Below, piece by piece: positions 17,115 through 27,378 of a DNA stretch of 64,000 nt. Every line of letters starts with the position of its first letter. Within the stretch, counting starts at the first letter, position 1. Under the pieces are notes generated by a model. It had not been told where the DNA came from. It did not search any database and worked only from the letters and a program-made list of their open reading frames with translations. This DNA is from Sphingomonadales bacterium (GTDB lineage Bacteria; Pseudomonadota; Alphaproteobacteria; Sphingomonadales; Sphingomonadaceae): positions 1 to 64,000 of the forward strand of contig JAIXYT010000020.1 of assembly GCA_027490095.1 (NCBI GenBank). The letters run 5' to 3'. Made by a program: the position numbers and the translations under genes.

Positions 17115-17810
17115 ATGGCCGCAATTGCAAGGAACAACCGCTCGAAGATCGTCATGGCGGGCGCACTCGCCGCCCTCCTCGTCACCACCGGCTGCACCAC
17201 CGACCCCGTCACCGGCCAGCAGACCATGACGCGCGGCGGAAAGGGCGCCATCGCCGGCGGCGTCGGCGGGGCCCTCCTCGGCGGCCTCATCGGCGGCAAC
17301 ACCGGCGCCCTCATCGGCGCAGGCGTCGGCTCCATCGCCGGCGGCGGCATCGGCTCCTACCAGGACAAGCAGGAACGCGCACTCCGCCAGGCAACCCAGG
17401 GCACCCAGATCGAGGTCGAGCGCAAGGGCGACGAGATCCAGCTCACCTTCCCGGATACCATCAGCTTCGATTTCAACTCCGCGATCGTGAAGCCGGAACT
17501 GCGCGGCTCTCTGCAGGAAGTCGCCAAGGTGCTGAACGCCTATCCCTCCACCGTGATCGGAGTCTTCGGCCACACCGACAATGTGGGCTCGACCGAAGCC
17601 AACCAGCGCCTCTCCGAACGGCGCGCCGAAAGCGTGGTCGGCAGCCTCGAAAGCTTCGGCGTCGCCCGCGCCCGCATGCAGCCGCGCGGCTTCGGCTACA
17701 CCCAGCCGGTCGCCACCAACGACACGCCGGAAGGCCGCGCCCAGAACCGGCGCGTTGAAATTCGCATCATACCTGTGTCTCAGGAACAGGTTCAGGCTCA
17801 GCCCCGGTAA
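17115..17810 (+). CDS. OmpA family lipoprotein (YiaD/Pal-like)
   Basis: This 231-residue envelope protein starts at ATG 17115, seven bases after AAGGAGG. The signal peptide ends LVTTGC, a near-canonical lipobox. Next is a glycine-zipper region (about residues 40-80; GGVGGALLGGLIGGNTG), then an OmpA C-terminal peptidoglycan-binding domain (about 110-220) with GHTDNVGSTEANQRLSERRA and QNRRVEIRI. It should anchor the outer membrane to peptidoglycan. A short inverted repeat (AACCCTGCA...TGCAGGGGTT, 17013-17036) lies in its upstream region. It converges with pheT. Confidence 0.92.
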   Translation: MAAIARNNRSKIVMAGALAALLVTTGCTTDPVTGQQTMTRGGKGAIAGGVGGALLGGLIGGNTGALIGAGVGSIAGGGIGSYQDKQERALRQATQGTQIEVERKGDEIQLTFPDTISFDFNSAIVKPELRGSLQEVAKVLNAYPSTVIGVFGHTDNVGSTEANQRLSERRAESVVGSLESFGVARARMQPRGFGYTQPVATNDTPEGRAQNRRVEIRIIPVSQEQVQAQPR

Positions 17811-17830
17811 GGCTGGACCAGCGGAACAGG

Positions 17831-17862
17831 AAGGGGGCGCGCCCAACGGCGCGCCCCTTTTC
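17831..17862 (+). terminator. Terminator between the OmpA lipoprotein and pheT
   Basis: A hairpin AAGGGGGCGCGCC-CAAC-GGCGCGCCCCTT followed by a T run lies 20 bases past the lipoprotein stop. It reaches the end of the convergent pheT gene, so it may serve both directions. Confidence 0.8.
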
Positions 17863-20222
17863 TATCCTCTCAAGCTTGCCCCCAACTTGCCCGCAGCCGC
17901 AACAACCGCCGCTGACACCGCCTCGATCTCGGCATCGGTCAGCGTCTTCTCCACCGGCTGCAGCGTCACTGCCACCGCAAGGCTCACCTGGCCCTCCGGC
18001 ACGCCCGCGCCAGCAACGCGGTCGAACAGCTGAACATCCACGATCAGGCTCTTCTCGGCCCCCTTCACGGCCCGCACCAGCGCCTCGGCCTGAACCCCTT
18101 GCGGCACCAGGAAGGCGAAATCCCGCCGAACCGGCTGCAAGGCGGGCGGGCTGAACGCCGGCCGCGCCCGTCTCACCTTCCGCTCCGGCACCGCATCCAG
18201 GAAAATCTCGGCAGCCACCGCGTGGCCCAGGTCTCCCAGCACGTCCGGGTGCAGCTCACCGAACTCCGCCAGCGCCACCTTCCCCAGCACCAGCTTCGCC
18301 GACCGCCCCGGATGATAATGCGCGCTCGCCGGCTGCACGGTCTGCAGCCGCTCCACCGGTGCCCCTGCCGCGGCCAACGCCGCCAGCACTTCGGCCTTCA
18401 CGTCGAACGCGTCGAACACCCGCGCCTTGCCCGCCCGCCAATCACGGCCCGTATCGCCCGCCAGCAGCACGGCCAGCGTCGGCTTCTCACCCTCCGCCAG
18501 ATAGCGACGCCCATGCTGGAACAGCCGCACGCTCTGCGCGCCCCGCGCCATATTGCGCTCCGCCGCCGCCACCAACCCCGGCAGCAGGCTTGTCCGCATC
18601 ACCGCAAGCTCCGCCGACAGCGGATTCTCCAGCCGCCAATGGTGCCCGCCGAACCGCGCGGCCTCTTCCTCGGCGATGAAGCTCCAGGTTACGCCCTCGT
18701 CCAGCCCCCGCCCCGCCATCAGGCGCTTCAGCCGCCGCTCCAGCTTCTGCGCCGGCGTCGCGGTCGGCTTCGCGACACCCTCTGCCCGCGGCAGCGGCGT
18801 CGAGACCACCCGGTCCAGCCCGTGCAGCCGCACCACCTCCTCCACCAGGTCGGCAGCCCCGTCCACGTCCCGCCGCCAGCTCGGCACCGAAACCGTCCAG
18901 GGCGCATCCGCCCCCGACACACCGAAGCCCAACCGTTCCAAGATCGCCCGTTGCTCGGCCGCCGGCACCTCCAGCCCGCCCAGCGCCAGCGTCCGCGCCG
19001 GATCGAAGGAAACCGTCCGCGCCACCACAGGCGCCTCGCCGGACTTCGCCATTGCCGAAACCGTACCGCCGCACAGCTCGCGCACCATCGCCGCGGCCAG
19101 GTCCAGCCCCGGCTCCACGAACCCGGGGTCCACCCCGCGCTCGAACCGCGACCGCGCGTCCGACGTCAGCCCCAAGGCCCGCCCCGTCTCGCCGATCCGT
19201 GCCGGGTCAAAATAGGCCGCCTCGATCAGCACCTCGGTCGTCGTCTCCGAGACGCCCGAGTCCATGCCGCCCATGATCCCGCCGATGTCGTGCACATGGG
19301 CATCATCAGCGATCACGGTCATGCCCTCGGCCAGCGTGTAGGTCTTGCCGTTCAGCGCCAGAAGCTGCTCGCCGGCCCGCGCCTTTCGCGCCACCAGCCC
19401 GCCCGTCAGCTTCGCCACGTCATACACGTGCAGCGGCCGGCCATGCCCGATCGAGAAATAGTTGGTCACGTCCACCAGAGCCGAGATCGGCCGCAGCCCC
19501 GCCTTCGTCAGCAGATCCTGCAGCCACTTGGGCGACGGCCCATTGCTGACGCCCGAGACCGACCGCGCATAAAAGGCCGGGCACCCTTGCGGGTCATCCG
19601 TCCGCACCGGCACGGCAATGGGCCCACCATCCCCGAGCGCCGGCACCTCGATCGCCTTCAGCACGCCCATCCCGGCAGCCGCCAGGTCGCGCGCAATGCC
19701 GTAAACCCCCATGCAGTCCTGCCGGTTCGGCGTGATCGCGACATCGAACACCGGGTCGTCCAACCCCGCCCACTGGGCAAAGCTCGTCCCCACCGGCGCA
19801 TCTGCGGCCAGCTCGATGATCCCGTCATGGTCGTCGCCCAACATCAGCTCGCGCGACGAACACATCATCCCGTTGCTCTCGACCCCCCGGATCGCAGCAA
19901 CCTTCAGCACCACGTCCAGCCCCGGCACATGCGCACCCGGCGGCCCGAACACGCCCACAAGGCCCGCGCGTGCATTGGGCGCTCCGCACACCACCTGCAG
20001 GCCCGTGCCCGAGCCTGTATCCACCGACAGCACCTGCAGCTTGTCCGCCTGCGGGTGCCGCTCGGCCGTCAGCACGCGCGCAATCACGAAGGGCTTCAGC
20101 GCCTCGGCAGGGTTCTCGATTCCCTCCACCTCCAGGCCCAGCCGCGTCATCGCGGCCGCCAGCTCATCCACGCTCGCGGTCGTCTCCAGATACCGCGTCA
20201 GCCAGCTCAGCGGGAACTTCAT
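17862..20222 (-). CDS. pheT: Phenylalanine-tRNA ligase beta subunit
   Basis: PheT forms the alpha2-beta2 enzyme that charges tRNA-Phe; the beta subunit binds tRNA and edits mischarged tyrosine. The 786 residues carry an N-terminal EMAP-like tRNA-binding domain (about 40-150; [16 protein letters not shown]), the B3/B4 editing region, B5, the catalytic-like core and the C-terminal anticodon-binding FDX-ACB domain (about 690-786). ATG 20222 overlaps the end of pheS by four bases (ATGA), showing translational coupling. The length is typical. Confidence 0.97.
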   Translation of the reverse strand: MKFPLSWLTRYLETTASVDELAAAMTRLGLEVEGIENPAEALKPFVIARVLTAERHPQADKLQVLSVDTGSGTGLQVVCGAPNARAGLVGVFGPPGAHVPGLDVVLKVAAIRGVESNGMMCSSRELMLGDDHDGIIELAADAPVGTSFAQWAGLDDPVFDVAITPNRQDCMGVYGIARDLAAAGMGVLKAIEVPALGDGGPIAVPVRTDDPQGCPAFYARSVSGVSNGPSPKWLQDLLTKAGLRPISALVDVTNYFSIGHGRPLHVYDVAKLTGGLVARKARAGEQLLALNGKTYTLAEGMTVIADDAHVHDIGGIMGGMDSGVSETTTEVLIEAAYFDPARIGETGRALGLTSDARSRFERGVDPGFVEPGLDLAAAMVRELCGGTVSAMAKSGEAPVVARTVSFDPARTLALGGLEVPAAEQRAILERLGFGVSGADAPWTVSVPSWRRDVDGAADLVEEVVRLHGLDRVVSTPLPRAEGVAKPTATPAQKLERRLKRLMAGRGLDEGVTWSFIAEEEAARFGGHHWRLENPLSAELAVMRTSLLPGLVAAAERNMARGAQSVRLFQHGRRYLAEGEKPTLAVLLAGDTGRDWRAGKARVFDAFDVKAEVLAALAAAGAPVERLQTVQPASAHYHPGRSAKLVLGKVALAEFGELHPDVLGDLGHAVAAEIFLDAVPERKVRRARPAFSPPALQPVRRDFAFLVPQGVQAEALVRAVKGAEKSLIVDVQLFDRVAGAGVPEGQVSLAVAVTLQPVEKTLTDAEIEAVSAAVVAAAGKLGASLRG

Positions 20223-21298
20223 GCGCCCACTCCCGCCGAAAGGGTCGGCACATCAAGGCTCGCGAAGCCGAAATGCCTCAGCCACCTCAAGTCCGCATCG
20301 AAGAAGGCGCGCAAGTCCGTCATCCCGTATTTCAGCATGGCCAGCCGGTCGATCCCGCAGCCGAAGGCAAAGCCCTGCCACTCGTCCGGGTCCAGCCCGC
20401 AATTGGCGATCACCTTCGGATGCACCATCCCCGAGCCCAGGATCTCCAGCCACGAACTGGTGCCACCCACCTTCAGTGTGCCGCCCTCCCAGCTGCACCC
20501 CACATCCACCTCCACCGACGGCTCGGTGAAGGGAAAGAAGCTCGGGCGCAGCCGCAGCGTCACGTCATCCACCTCGAAGAAGCCCTTCACGAAGGTCTCC
20601 AGCGTCCACTTCAGATGCCCAAGATGGATGCCCCGGTCGATCACCAGCCCCTCCACCTGATGAAACATCGGCGTGTGCGTGGCATCGGAATCCGACCGAT
20701 AGACCCGCCCCGGCGCGATGATCCGGATCGGCGGCTTTTGGCTCATCATCGTCCGGATCTGCACCGGCGAGGTGTGCGTGCGCAAAACCATGCGCGTGGA
20801 TTCGTCCCCACCCTCGGGCCGGGCATAAAATGTGTCGTGCATCGCCCGCGCGGGGTGCTCGGGCGGAATGTTGAGCGCAGTGAAATTGTGCCAGTCGGTC
20901 TCGATCTCCGGCCCTTCGGCAACCGCGAATCCCAGGTCCGCGAAGATCTCGCTCAGCTCGTCCATCACCTGCGAAATCGGATGCACCGTCCCCACCGGCT
21001 GCATGGCGGCCGGCAAGGACATGTCGATCCGCTCAGCCGCCAGCCGCGCCGTCAGCGCAGCCCGTCCCAGCGCCGCCTTCTTCGCCTCCAGCGCGGCCGA
21101 CACCTCCTCGCGCAGCGCCTGATACACCGGCGCAACCCTCAGCCGCTCGTCGGGCGCAAGCGCCCCCAGGCCCTTCATCAGTTGGGTAATGCCCCCGGCC
21201 TTGCCCAGCGCGGCCACCCGCACGGCCTCCAGGGCCTCGGGGCTGTCGGCAGCGGCTATCGCGCCCAGGGTGTCGGCTTTCAGCGCATCGGTGGTCAA
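20219..21298 (-). CDS. pheS: Phenylalanine-tRNA ligase alpha subunit
   Basis: PheS is the catalytic alpha subunit of phenylalanyl-tRNA synthetase. The 359-residue protein has an N-terminal coiled-coil tRNA arm and the class II motifs: [26 protein letters not shown], and the motif 3 end [14 protein letters not shown]. The start is TTG 21298, with AAGGA about seven bases upstream; the first residues ([10 protein letters not shown]) match the expected N-terminus. It lies behind rplT, separated by a strong hairpin, an arrangement known from other bacteria where pheST is controlled by attenuation. Confidence 0.96.
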   Translation of the reverse strand: MTTDALKADTLGAIAAADSPEALEAVRVAALGKAGGITQLMKGLGALAPDERLRVAPVYQALREEVSAALEAKKAALGRAALTARLAAERIDMSLPAAMQPVGTVHPISQVMDELSEIFADLGFAVAEGPEIETDWHNFTALNIPPEHPARAMHDTFYARPEGGDESTRMVLRTHTSPVQIRTMMSQKPPIRIIAPGRVYRSDSDATHTPMFHQVEGLVIDRGIHLGHLKWTLETFVKGFFEVDDVTLRLRPSFFPFTEPSVEVDVGCSWEGGTLKVGGTSSWLEILGSGMVHPKVIANCGLDPDEWQGFAFGCGIDRLAMLKYGMTDLRAFFDADLRWLRHFGFASLDVPTLSAGVGA

Positions 21299-21309
21299 CG
21301 GAACGTCCT

Positions 21310-21372
21310 TCAGTGTCGCGGGCGCGGGTTAGCGGGCAGTCGCCGAAAACGAAAGGGGCGCGGGAAGGCCAT
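21310..21372 (-). other. Possible phenylalanine-containing leader reading frame before pheS
   Basis: An ATG in the loop of the upstream hairpin opens a 20-codon frame beginning MAFPRPFRF, with three phenylalanine codons among the first nine, and ends in TGA 11 bases before the pheS start. GGAAGG precedes the ATG but sits too close for good initiation. It could be an attenuator leader peptide or chance. Confidence 0.25.
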
Positions 21373-21390
21373 GCCTTCCCGCGCCCCTTT
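21352..21390 (-). terminator. 17-bp hairpin between rplT and pheS
   Basis: The arms AAAGGGGCGCGGGAAGG and CCTTCCCGCGCCCCTTT pair perfectly around CATGG, with a T-rich stretch after it on the minus strand. It is a terminator of rpmI-rplT, or an attenuator that lets some transcripts continue into pheST. Confidence 0.8.
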
Positions 21391-21416
21391 TCGCGTTTCA
21401 GACGCGGATGCGCGGA

Positions 21417-21776
21417 TCAGGCGCTGGCCGAGGCCATCACCTGGTCAAACACGGCCTTGAACGCCGCCGGCTCGTTCATGGCGAGATCCGCCAGAACCTT
21501 CCGGTCAAGTTCCAGGCCCGAATTCGACAGCGCATGCATGAACGCCGAATAGGTCACGCCCTGCTCACGGGTCGCAGCGTTGATCCGCTGGATCCAGAGC
21601 GCCCGGAACGACCGCTTCTTCACCTTCCGGTCGCGATAGGCGTACTGGCCGGCCTTCTCGACCGCCTGCCTTGCAACCCGGATCGTGTTCTTGCGACGGC
21701 CATAATAGCCCTTCGCCTGCTCAAGAACGCGCTTGTGCCGCGCACGGGCGGTAACGCCCCTCTTCACACGTGCCAT
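21417..21776 (-). CDS. rplT: 50S ribosomal protein L20
   Basis: L20 binds 23S rRNA early in 50S assembly. The 119-residue protein is full length, basic, and carries the typical N-terminus [15 protein letters not shown] and the conserved [13 protein letters not shown]. It lies 12 bases behind rpmI. infC, often the first gene of this operon, is not adjacent here. Regulation may include autogenous control by L20 as in other bacteria, but no pseudoknot was established. Confidence 0.97.
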   Translation of the reverse strand: MARVKRGVTARARHKRVLEQAKGYYGRRKNTIRVARQAVEKAGQYAYRDRKVKKRSFRALWIQRINAATREQGVTYSAFMHALSNSGLELDRKVLADLAMNEPAAFKAVFDQVMASASA

Positions 21777-21788
21777 CGATCGCGCTCC

Positions 21789-21992
21789 TTACCGCAGGCC
21801 ATAGGGGGCCCAGGCGACCACCCGGGCCACATCGGCCTCGGACAATACGCTGGTGCCACGGTTCTGGCGGATATACTTCCCGTTGTGGCTGATCAGGCGG
21901 TGGCGCTTGCCGGCCACACCATGCTTGATCTTGCCGGTCGCGGTCATCTTGAAGCGCTTCTTGACGCCGCTCTTGGTCTTCAGCTTGGGCAT
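21789..21992 (-). CDS. rpmI: 50S ribosomal protein L35
   Basis: L35 is a small, very basic 50S protein. The 67-residue sequence begins [15 protein letters not shown] and contains [10 protein letters not shown], both diagnostic. ATG 21992 follows AAGGAG at good spacing. A small hairpin with a GAAA loop (TCCTC-GAAA-GAGGA, 22008-22021) sits in its leader. It heads the rpmI-rplT unit. Confidence 0.97.
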   Translation of the reverse strand: MPKLKTKSGVKKRFKMTATGKIKHGVAGKRHRLISHNGKYIRQNRGTSVLSEADVARVVAWAPYGLR

Positions 21993-22007
21993 TTCGGCTC
22001 CTTTCGG

Positions 22008-22021
22008 TCCTCTTTCGAGGA
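22008..22021 (-). promoter_or_regulatory. Leader hairpin of rpmI
   Basis: TCCTC-GAAA-GAGGA on the minus strand forms a short tetraloop hairpin about 15 bases before the rpmI start. It may take part in control of L35/L20; this is inference. Confidence 0.35.
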
Positions 22022-22175
22022 TTGGGGCGAGTTCAAGACCAGCCACGGCAGCCCATGTTCGCCGGGCGGGTCGTCAAGCGATCTCGCGGTTGAAGCGGCG
22101 GGCTTTATTGATTTGCCGCCGCTTTGGCAAGAGCAGAGCGCGGCCGGCGGCCAAGCCGCCGAGTCCGCTTCGAAA

Positions 22176-22320
22176 GAGTAAGAAGAGGAAGGGTTGCGGG
22201 CAAAGCCCGCTCGTCGGACGGGCCGGCGATAGAGATCGCCGACTCCGCCGGCCGGGTGCACCGGCGAGTCCGCGAATTAGCGCTGCGCACTAATCGCGGC
22301 CGCCTCGCTGGAGGCGGCTA
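22176..22320 (-). repeat. Dispersed structured repeat, copy A
   Basis: One of three related intergenic elements in the window. On the minus strand it runs from the clpS stop codon through GACTCGCCGGTG, CGGCCGGCGG, a hairpin (CGGCGAT-CTCT-ATCGCCG), CCCGTCCGACGA and GGGCTTTGCC to a purine/pyrimidine-biased tail. The hairpin arms differ between copies but still pair. It fills most of the 325-base gap between rpmI and clpS, which holds no gene. Confidence 0.7.
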
Positions 22321-22683
22321 CGCCTTCTCCAGCGTGCACTGGAGGGGATGCTGATGCTGCTTGGCGAAATCCATCACCTGCGTGACCTTCGTCTCCGCCA
22401 CCTCATAAGTGAAGATCCCGCACACCCCCACGCCGCGCTGGTGCACATGCAGCATCACCCGCGTCGCATCCTCCATACTCATCCGGAAGAAGCGCTGCAG
22501 CACATGCACCACGAATTCCATGGGCGTGTAGTCGTCGTTCAGCAGCAGCACCTTGTACAGCGATGGCTTGCGTGTCTCGGTCCGCGTGCGTGTGACGACA
22601 CCGGTGCCGGTGCCCGTCCCGTCCCCACCGGCCCCGTCCTCGTCGCCGACAGGCCCGCTCCGAATTGCCTCCGCTCCCGTCAT
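22318..22683 (-). CDS. clpS: ATP-dependent Clp protease adaptor ClpS
   Basis: ClpS delivers N-end-rule substrates to ClpAP. The 121-residue protein has a disordered glycine/threonine-rich N-terminus (about 1-38) and the conserved fold with [38 protein letters not shown], typical of the substrate-binding pocket. ATG 22683 was chosen; the open frame extends 25 codons upstream without support. clpA is not in the window. The stop codon lies at the edge of repeat copy A. Confidence 0.93.
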   Translation of the reverse strand: MTGAEAIRSGPVGDEDGAGGDGTGTGTGVVTRTRTETRKPSLYKVLLLNDDYTPMEFVVHVLQRFFRMSMEDATRVMLHVHQRGVGVCGIFTYEVAETKVTQVMDFAKQHQHPLQCTLEKA

Positions 22684-22940
22684 GACAGTCCGTCTGAATC
22701 CTCTTCGGGGCAGCCCGCGCATTCCGCGACCGCCGGCGAGGCCGTAGCGGCCGCCCATGAATATAGGAAGCCGAAAGGCCGGTCAAAGGCCTCCCTCTGT
22801 CACAGTCCCAGCGTCAGTCGGTCGCATTTGTCCTGGAAATGGCAGGGCCCGGAACAGGAATGATTGCAACCTGTTCATCGCAGGGCCATCTGCGCAGCGG
22901 ATACGCCATCCTGCCACCCCGATTCTGGAGCCCTTGCGCC

Positions 22941-24104
22941 TTGACCCGCACCGCCACCACGATTCTGCTCCTGATGGCGACCATCGCCCTGCCCGCCTGC
23001 TCGCTGGTCGATTCCATCACCGGCAAGGGCGGCGCCGGCTCCGACAAGTCGGCAAAAGGCGGCCCGGGGGGCGGCCCCGGCGGCGGCGCGCGCACGCCCG
23101 CAGTCATCGTCGAACGCGTCGCCCGCACCGAAATCGTCGATTCGATCGAGGCCGTCGGCACCGCCCGCGCCAACGAACAGGCCGATCTCAACTCCACCGT
23201 CACCGAACGGATCGAGCGCATCAACTTCACCGACGGCCAATATGTCCCCCGCGGCGCCGTCATCGCCACCCTCGTGCGGTCCGAACAGGGCGCCAACCTC
23301 AACGAAAGCCAGGCCCGCCTGCGCGAGGCGCAACTCCAGCTCGCCCGCCTCAAGCAGCTCCAGGCCCAGGGCTTCGCCACCAAGGCCCGGATCGACGAAC
23401 AGCAGGCCAATGTCGACATCGCCCGCGCCCAGTCCCAGCAGGCCAATTCGCAGATCGCCGACCGCGTAATCCGCGCCCCCTTCTCGGGCTACCTGTCGCT
23501 CCGCCGCATCTCGGCGGGCACCGTCGTCAACGCCGGCACCACCATCGCCACCATCGTCGACCACAGCTCCATCAAGCTCGATTTCACCGTGCCCGAAACC
23601 TTCCTGCCGGCGCTGAAGCCCGGCCTCGAGATCTCGGCCACCGCAGCCGCCTTCCCCGGCGAACAGTTCCGCGGCCGAATCTCGTCGATCGACCCGCTGA
23701 TCGATCCGGTCTCCCGCGCCGCCACCGCCCGCGCGATCCTCCCCAACCCCGATCTCCGCCTGCGCCCCGGCATGCTGATGACGGTCGATATCCGCTCGCC
23801 CGCGCGCGAAGCCCTCACCGTCCCCGAACTCGCCGTCATCGGCGAAGGCCAGGGCGCCTATGTCTGGAAGGTGAGCCCCGACGACAAGGCCAACCGGGTC
23901 GAGATCCAGGCCGGATCCCGCCGCGACGGCCGGGTCGAGATCGTCTCGGGGCTCGCCGAAGGCGACCGCGTCGTCGCCGAAGGCACCGTCAAGCTGCGCG
24001 GGCCGGGCCCCATAAAGCCGGTCGAACGCACCGCAACCCAGGAACAGACGGCGCCGGACGTCGCGCCCGAACCTGCCGCGGCCCCGACGCGGGACGCGTC
24101 ATGA
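22941..24104 (+). CDS. RND efflux periplasmic adaptor, lipoprotein type
   Basis: This is the membrane-fusion subunit of a tripartite RND pump. TTG 22941, ten bases after GGAG, gives a lipoprotein signal peptide with lipobox LPAC, followed by a glycine-rich linker. The mature part has the barrel-sandwich/lipoyl halves around an alpha-hairpin (about residues 105-165; QLQLARLKQLQAQGFATKARID) and beta-barrel and membrane-proximal domains. Upstream in-frame ATGs would add residues before the signal peptide. It is 19 bases before the permease gene, an obvious operon. No outer-membrane channel gene is nearby. Confidence 0.9.
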   Translation: MTRTATTILLLMATIALPACSLVDSITGKGGAGSDKSAKGGPGGGPGGGARTPAVIVERVARTEIVDSIEAVGTARANEQADLNSTVTERIERINFTDGQYVPRGAVIATLVRSEQGANLNESQARLREAQLQLARLKQLQAQGFATKARIDEQQANVDIARAQSQQANSQIADRVIRAPFSGYLSLRRISAGTVVNAGTTIATIVDHSSIKLDFTVPETFLPALKPGLEISATAAAFPGEQFRGRISSIDPLIDPVSRAATARAILPNPDLRLRPGMLMTVDIRSPAREALTVPELAVIGEGQGAYVWKVSPDDKANRVEIQAGSRRDGRVEIVSGLAEGDRVVAEGTVKLRGPGPIKPVERTATQEQTAPDVAPEPAAAPTRDAS

Positions 24105-24123
24105 TGCAAGTCGGGCACGCCGC

Positions 24124-27100
24124 ATGATCCTCTCCGACATCTCGGTCCGGCGCCCGGTCTTCGCGGCCGTGCTGTCGCTGCTTCTGGTCCTGATCGGCGT
24201 TGTCTCCTTCACAAGGCTTCCCGTCCGCGACCTGCCCGCAATCGAGCCGCCGATCGTCTCCATCGACACCAGCTACCGCGGCGCCAACGCCCAGGTGGTC
24301 GAAAACCAGATCACCCAGATCCTCGAGGACCGCATTTCCGGAATCGAGGGCATCGAGGCCATCACCTCCCGCTCGCGCGAAGGCCGCTCCGACATCCAGA
24401 TCGAATTCTCCGCCACGCGCAACATCGACGCCGCCGCCAACGACGTGCGCGACCGCGTCTCGGGCGTGCTCGACAACCTGCCGGAAGAGGCCGACCCGCC
24501 GGAAATCTCCAAGGTCGATGTCGACGCGCAGCCGATCCTCTGGCTCAACGTCATCCACCCCCAATGGTCCGCCATGCAGCTCACGGACTATGCCCAGCGC
24601 GTCCTCGTCGACCGCTTCGGCGCAGTCGACGGCGTCAGCCGCGTGCAGATCGGCGGCGAAGCCCGCCAGGCCATGCGCATCTGGCTGTCGCGCTCCCAGC
24701 TCATCGCCTACGGCCTCACCACAGGCGACATCGAAAATGCGCTCCGCCGCCAGAATGTGGAGCTGCCCGCAGGCCGGATCGAGGGCGCCTCCACCAACCT
24801 CACCGTGCGCGTCACCCGCCAGTTCAGCTCCCAGCCGGAATTCGAACGCCTCATCGTCGGCCGCAGCGCCGACGGCTATCTCGTGCGCCTGGGCGACGTC
24901 GCCCGCGTCAGCCTCGAGCCCGAAAGCCGCTACAGCCTGTTCCGCTCCAACGGCGAACAGGCCATCGGGCTCGGCATCGTCCGCCAGTCGGGTGCAAACA
25001 CGCTGCAGGTCGCAAACGACGTCAAGGCCGAGATGGAAAAGGTCGCCAAGACCCTGCCCGACGGCATGACCCTCGCAATCGGCTCCGACAGCTCCCTCTT
25101 CATCGAGCGCGCGATCGAAAATGTCTGGACAACGCTCCTCGAAGCCGCCGTCCTCGTCGTCGCCGTCATCTTCATCTTCCTCGGCTCGATGCGCGCGACC
25201 CTCATCCCGGCAATCACCGTCCCCATCTGCCTGATCGCCACCTTCGCCGTCCTCTACGTGCTCGGCTATTCGCTCAACCTCCTCACGCTTCTCGCCTTCG
25301 TGCTGGCAATCGGCCTCGTGGTCGACGACGCCATCGTCGTGCTCGAGAACATCTACTACCGGATCGAGAAGGGCGAACCGCCGCTCGTCGCCGCCTACCA
25401 GGGTGCCCGCCAGGTCGGCTTCGCGGTTGTCGCCACCACGGTCGTCGTGTGCGCCGTCTTCGTGCCGCTCTACTTCATCGCCGGCAACACGGGCCTGCTC
25501 TTCCGCGAGCTTGCCGGCGCAATGATCGGCGCGATCGCCTTCTCCGGCTTCGTTGCCCTCTCCCTCACCCCGATGCTCTGCTCCAAGCTGCTGCGCGCCG
25601 AAACCGGCCACAACCGCCTGACCAAATGGTTCGACCGCCAGTTCGATCGCGTCCAGCGCCGCTATGCCGCCGCCCTTCGCAAGGTTCTCAACCGGCCGCT
25701 CGCCATCGGTGGCGGCGCGCTCGCCTTCGTCGCCGTCTGCCTTGGCCTTGGGGCAACGCTCGCCTCCGAACTCGCGCCCCCCGAAGATGTCGGCTACTTC
25801 TTCGCCAACGTCCAGGCCGCCGAAGGCACCGGCTTCGACACCATGCGCGGCTACATGCTCGACCTCGAACAGCGCCTGCTCCCGCAGGTCGGCGACGGCC
25901 AGCCCATCCGCCGGCTGCTTGTCCGCGCGCCAGGCAACTTCGGCGCAACCGAGGATTTCTCGTCCGGCGGCCTCGTCATGTTCCTCGTCCCCTGGGAAGA
26001 GCGCACGGCAACCACCCAGCAGGTCATCGACGAAACCCAGAAGCTGATCAGCCAGGATCCGCGCGTGCGCGGCAATGCGTCCACCGGCAATTCGCTCAGC
26101 CGCGGCCGCGGCCGGCCGATCCAGCTGGTCATTGCCGGCAACAGCTTCGAGGAACTCGCCAAGGCCCGCGACGCCATCTTCGAAGCCGCCGACCAGAACC
26201 CCGGCATCATCGATCTCGACAGCGACTACAAGGAAACCCGTCCCCAGCTCATCGTCGACATCGACACCACGCGCGCCGGCGACCTCGGCGTCCAGATCGC
26301 CGATGTCGGCGCCACGCTCGAAACCATGATGGGCTCGCGCCGCGTCACCACCTTCATCGACCGGGGCGAGGAGTATCAGGTCATCCTCCAGGCCGAGGAT
26401 GCCGACCGCGCGACCCCCGACAATCTCGCCAACATCTATGTCCGCTCGCAGACAACGGGTGCGCTCGTCCCCCTCTCCAATCTCGTCAAGCTGCGCGAAG
26501 CCGCCCAGGCCGGCGAACTCGGCCGCTTCAACAAGCAGCGCGCCATCACCATCCAGGGCAATGTGGGGCCCGGCACCACGCTGGGCGAAGCGCTCGACTA
26601 TCTCGAGGAGATCGCGCTCGAACAGCCCGCCGTCTCCGCCGTCGGCTATCGCGGCGAAAGCCAGCAGCTCCGCCAGACGGGCTCCTCGCTCTGGGTCGTG
26701 CTTGCGCTCACCGTGCTCCTCGTTTTCCTCGTGCTCGCCGCCCAGTTCGAAAGCTGGATCCACCCGGCCGTCATCATCCTCACCGTGCCGCTTGCCGTCG
26801 GCGGCGGCCTCTTCGGCTTGTGGATCATGGGCGGAACGCTCAACCTCTACTCCCAGGTCGGCATCGTCATGCTGGTCGGCCTCGCGGCCAAGAACGGCAT
26901 CCTCATCGTCGAGTTCGCAAACCAGCTCCGCGACGATGGCGTCGCCTTCGAAGACGCGATCCTGGAAGCCGCCGAACGCCGGCTGCGCCCAGTCCTCATG
27001 ACGTCGATCGCAACGGTTGCGGGCGCCGTCCCCCTCATGCTTGCAAGCGGCGCCGGCGCAGGCTCCCGGCAGGCGATCGGTGTCGTCATCGTCTGGGGCG

Positions 27101-27249
27101 TCAGCCTCGCAACGCTCCTCACCCTGTTCGTGATCCCGGTCGCCTACGCGGCGCTCGCCCGCCGCACCACCTCGCCCGAAGCGATCAGCCGGGAGCTCGA
27201 GAAGGAACTGGCCGAAGCCGGCGACGCCACGCCGCAGCCGGCCGAATAG
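24124..27249 (+). CDS. RND efflux permease, HAE1 (AcrB-like) family
   Basis: This 1041-residue inner-membrane proton antiporter pumps hydrophobic compounds out through the tripartite complex. It shows the RND plan: TM1 near residues 10-30, a large periplasmic porter loop, TM2-6 with the proton-relay LAIGLVVDDAIVVLENIYYR in TM4, a second periplasmic loop, and TM8-12 (MLVGLAAKNGILIVEFANQL). It is cotranscribed with the lipoprotein adaptor. Drug specificity cannot be inferred, and no adjacent TetR-type regulator is present. Confidence 0.94.
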   Translation: MILSDISVRRPVFAAVLSLLLVLIGVVSFTRLPVRDLPAIEPPIVSIDTSYRGANAQVVENQITQILEDRISGIEGIEAITSRSREGRSDIQIEFSATRNIDAAANDVRDRVSGVLDNLPEEADPPEISKVDVDAQPILWLNVIHPQWSAMQLTDYAQRVLVDRFGAVDGVSRVQIGGEARQAMRIWLSRSQLIAYGLTTGDIENALRRQNVELPAGRIEGASTNLTVRVTRQFSSQPEFERLIVGRSADGYLVRLGDVARVSLEPESRYSLFRSNGEQAIGLGIVRQSGANTLQVANDVKAEMEKVAKTLPDGMTLAIGSDSSLFIERAIENVWTTLLEAAVLVVAVIFIFLGSMRATLIPAITVPICLIATFAVLYVLGYSLNLLTLLAFVLAIGLVVDDAIVVLENIYYRIEKGEPPLVAAYQGARQVGFAVVATTVVVCAVFVPLYFIAGNTGLLFRELAGAMIGAIAFSGFVALSLTPMLCSKLLRAETGHNRLTKWFDRQFDRVQRRYAAALRKVLNRPLAIGGGALAFVAVCLGLGATLASELAPPEDVGYFFANVQAAEGTGFDTMRGYMLDLEQRLLPQVGDGQPIRRLLVRAPGNFGATEDFSSGGLVMFLVPWEERTATTQQVIDETQKLISQDPRVRGNASTGNSLSRGRGRPIQLVIAGNSFEELAKARDAIFEAADQNPGIIDLDSDYKETRPQLIVDIDTTRAGDLGVQIADVGATLETMMGSRRVTTFIDRGEEYQVILQAEDADRATPDNLANIYVRSQTTGALVPLSNLVKLREAAQAGELGRFNKQRAITIQGNVGPGTTLGEALDYLEEIALEQPAVSAVGYRGESQQLRQTGSSLWVVLALTVLLVFLVLAAQFESWIHPAVIILTVPLAVGGGLFGLWIMGGTLNLYSQVGIVMLVGLAAKNGILIVEFANQLRDDGVAFEDAILEAAERRLRPVLMTSIATVAGAVPLMLASGAGAGSRQAIGVVIVWGVSLATLLTLFVIPVAYAALARRTTSPEAISRELEKELAEAGDATPQPAE

Positions 27250-27378
27250 CCGGTCGCAGGCGCACGTCTTCCAAACCGGCGCCGGCCTTCCTATCTCCCA
27301 CGGGTTCGCAGATGCGGCAAAATCGCCTATGAACAGGTCATGGGCACATGCTGCCCCGCCAATGGAAAGACGAAACCC

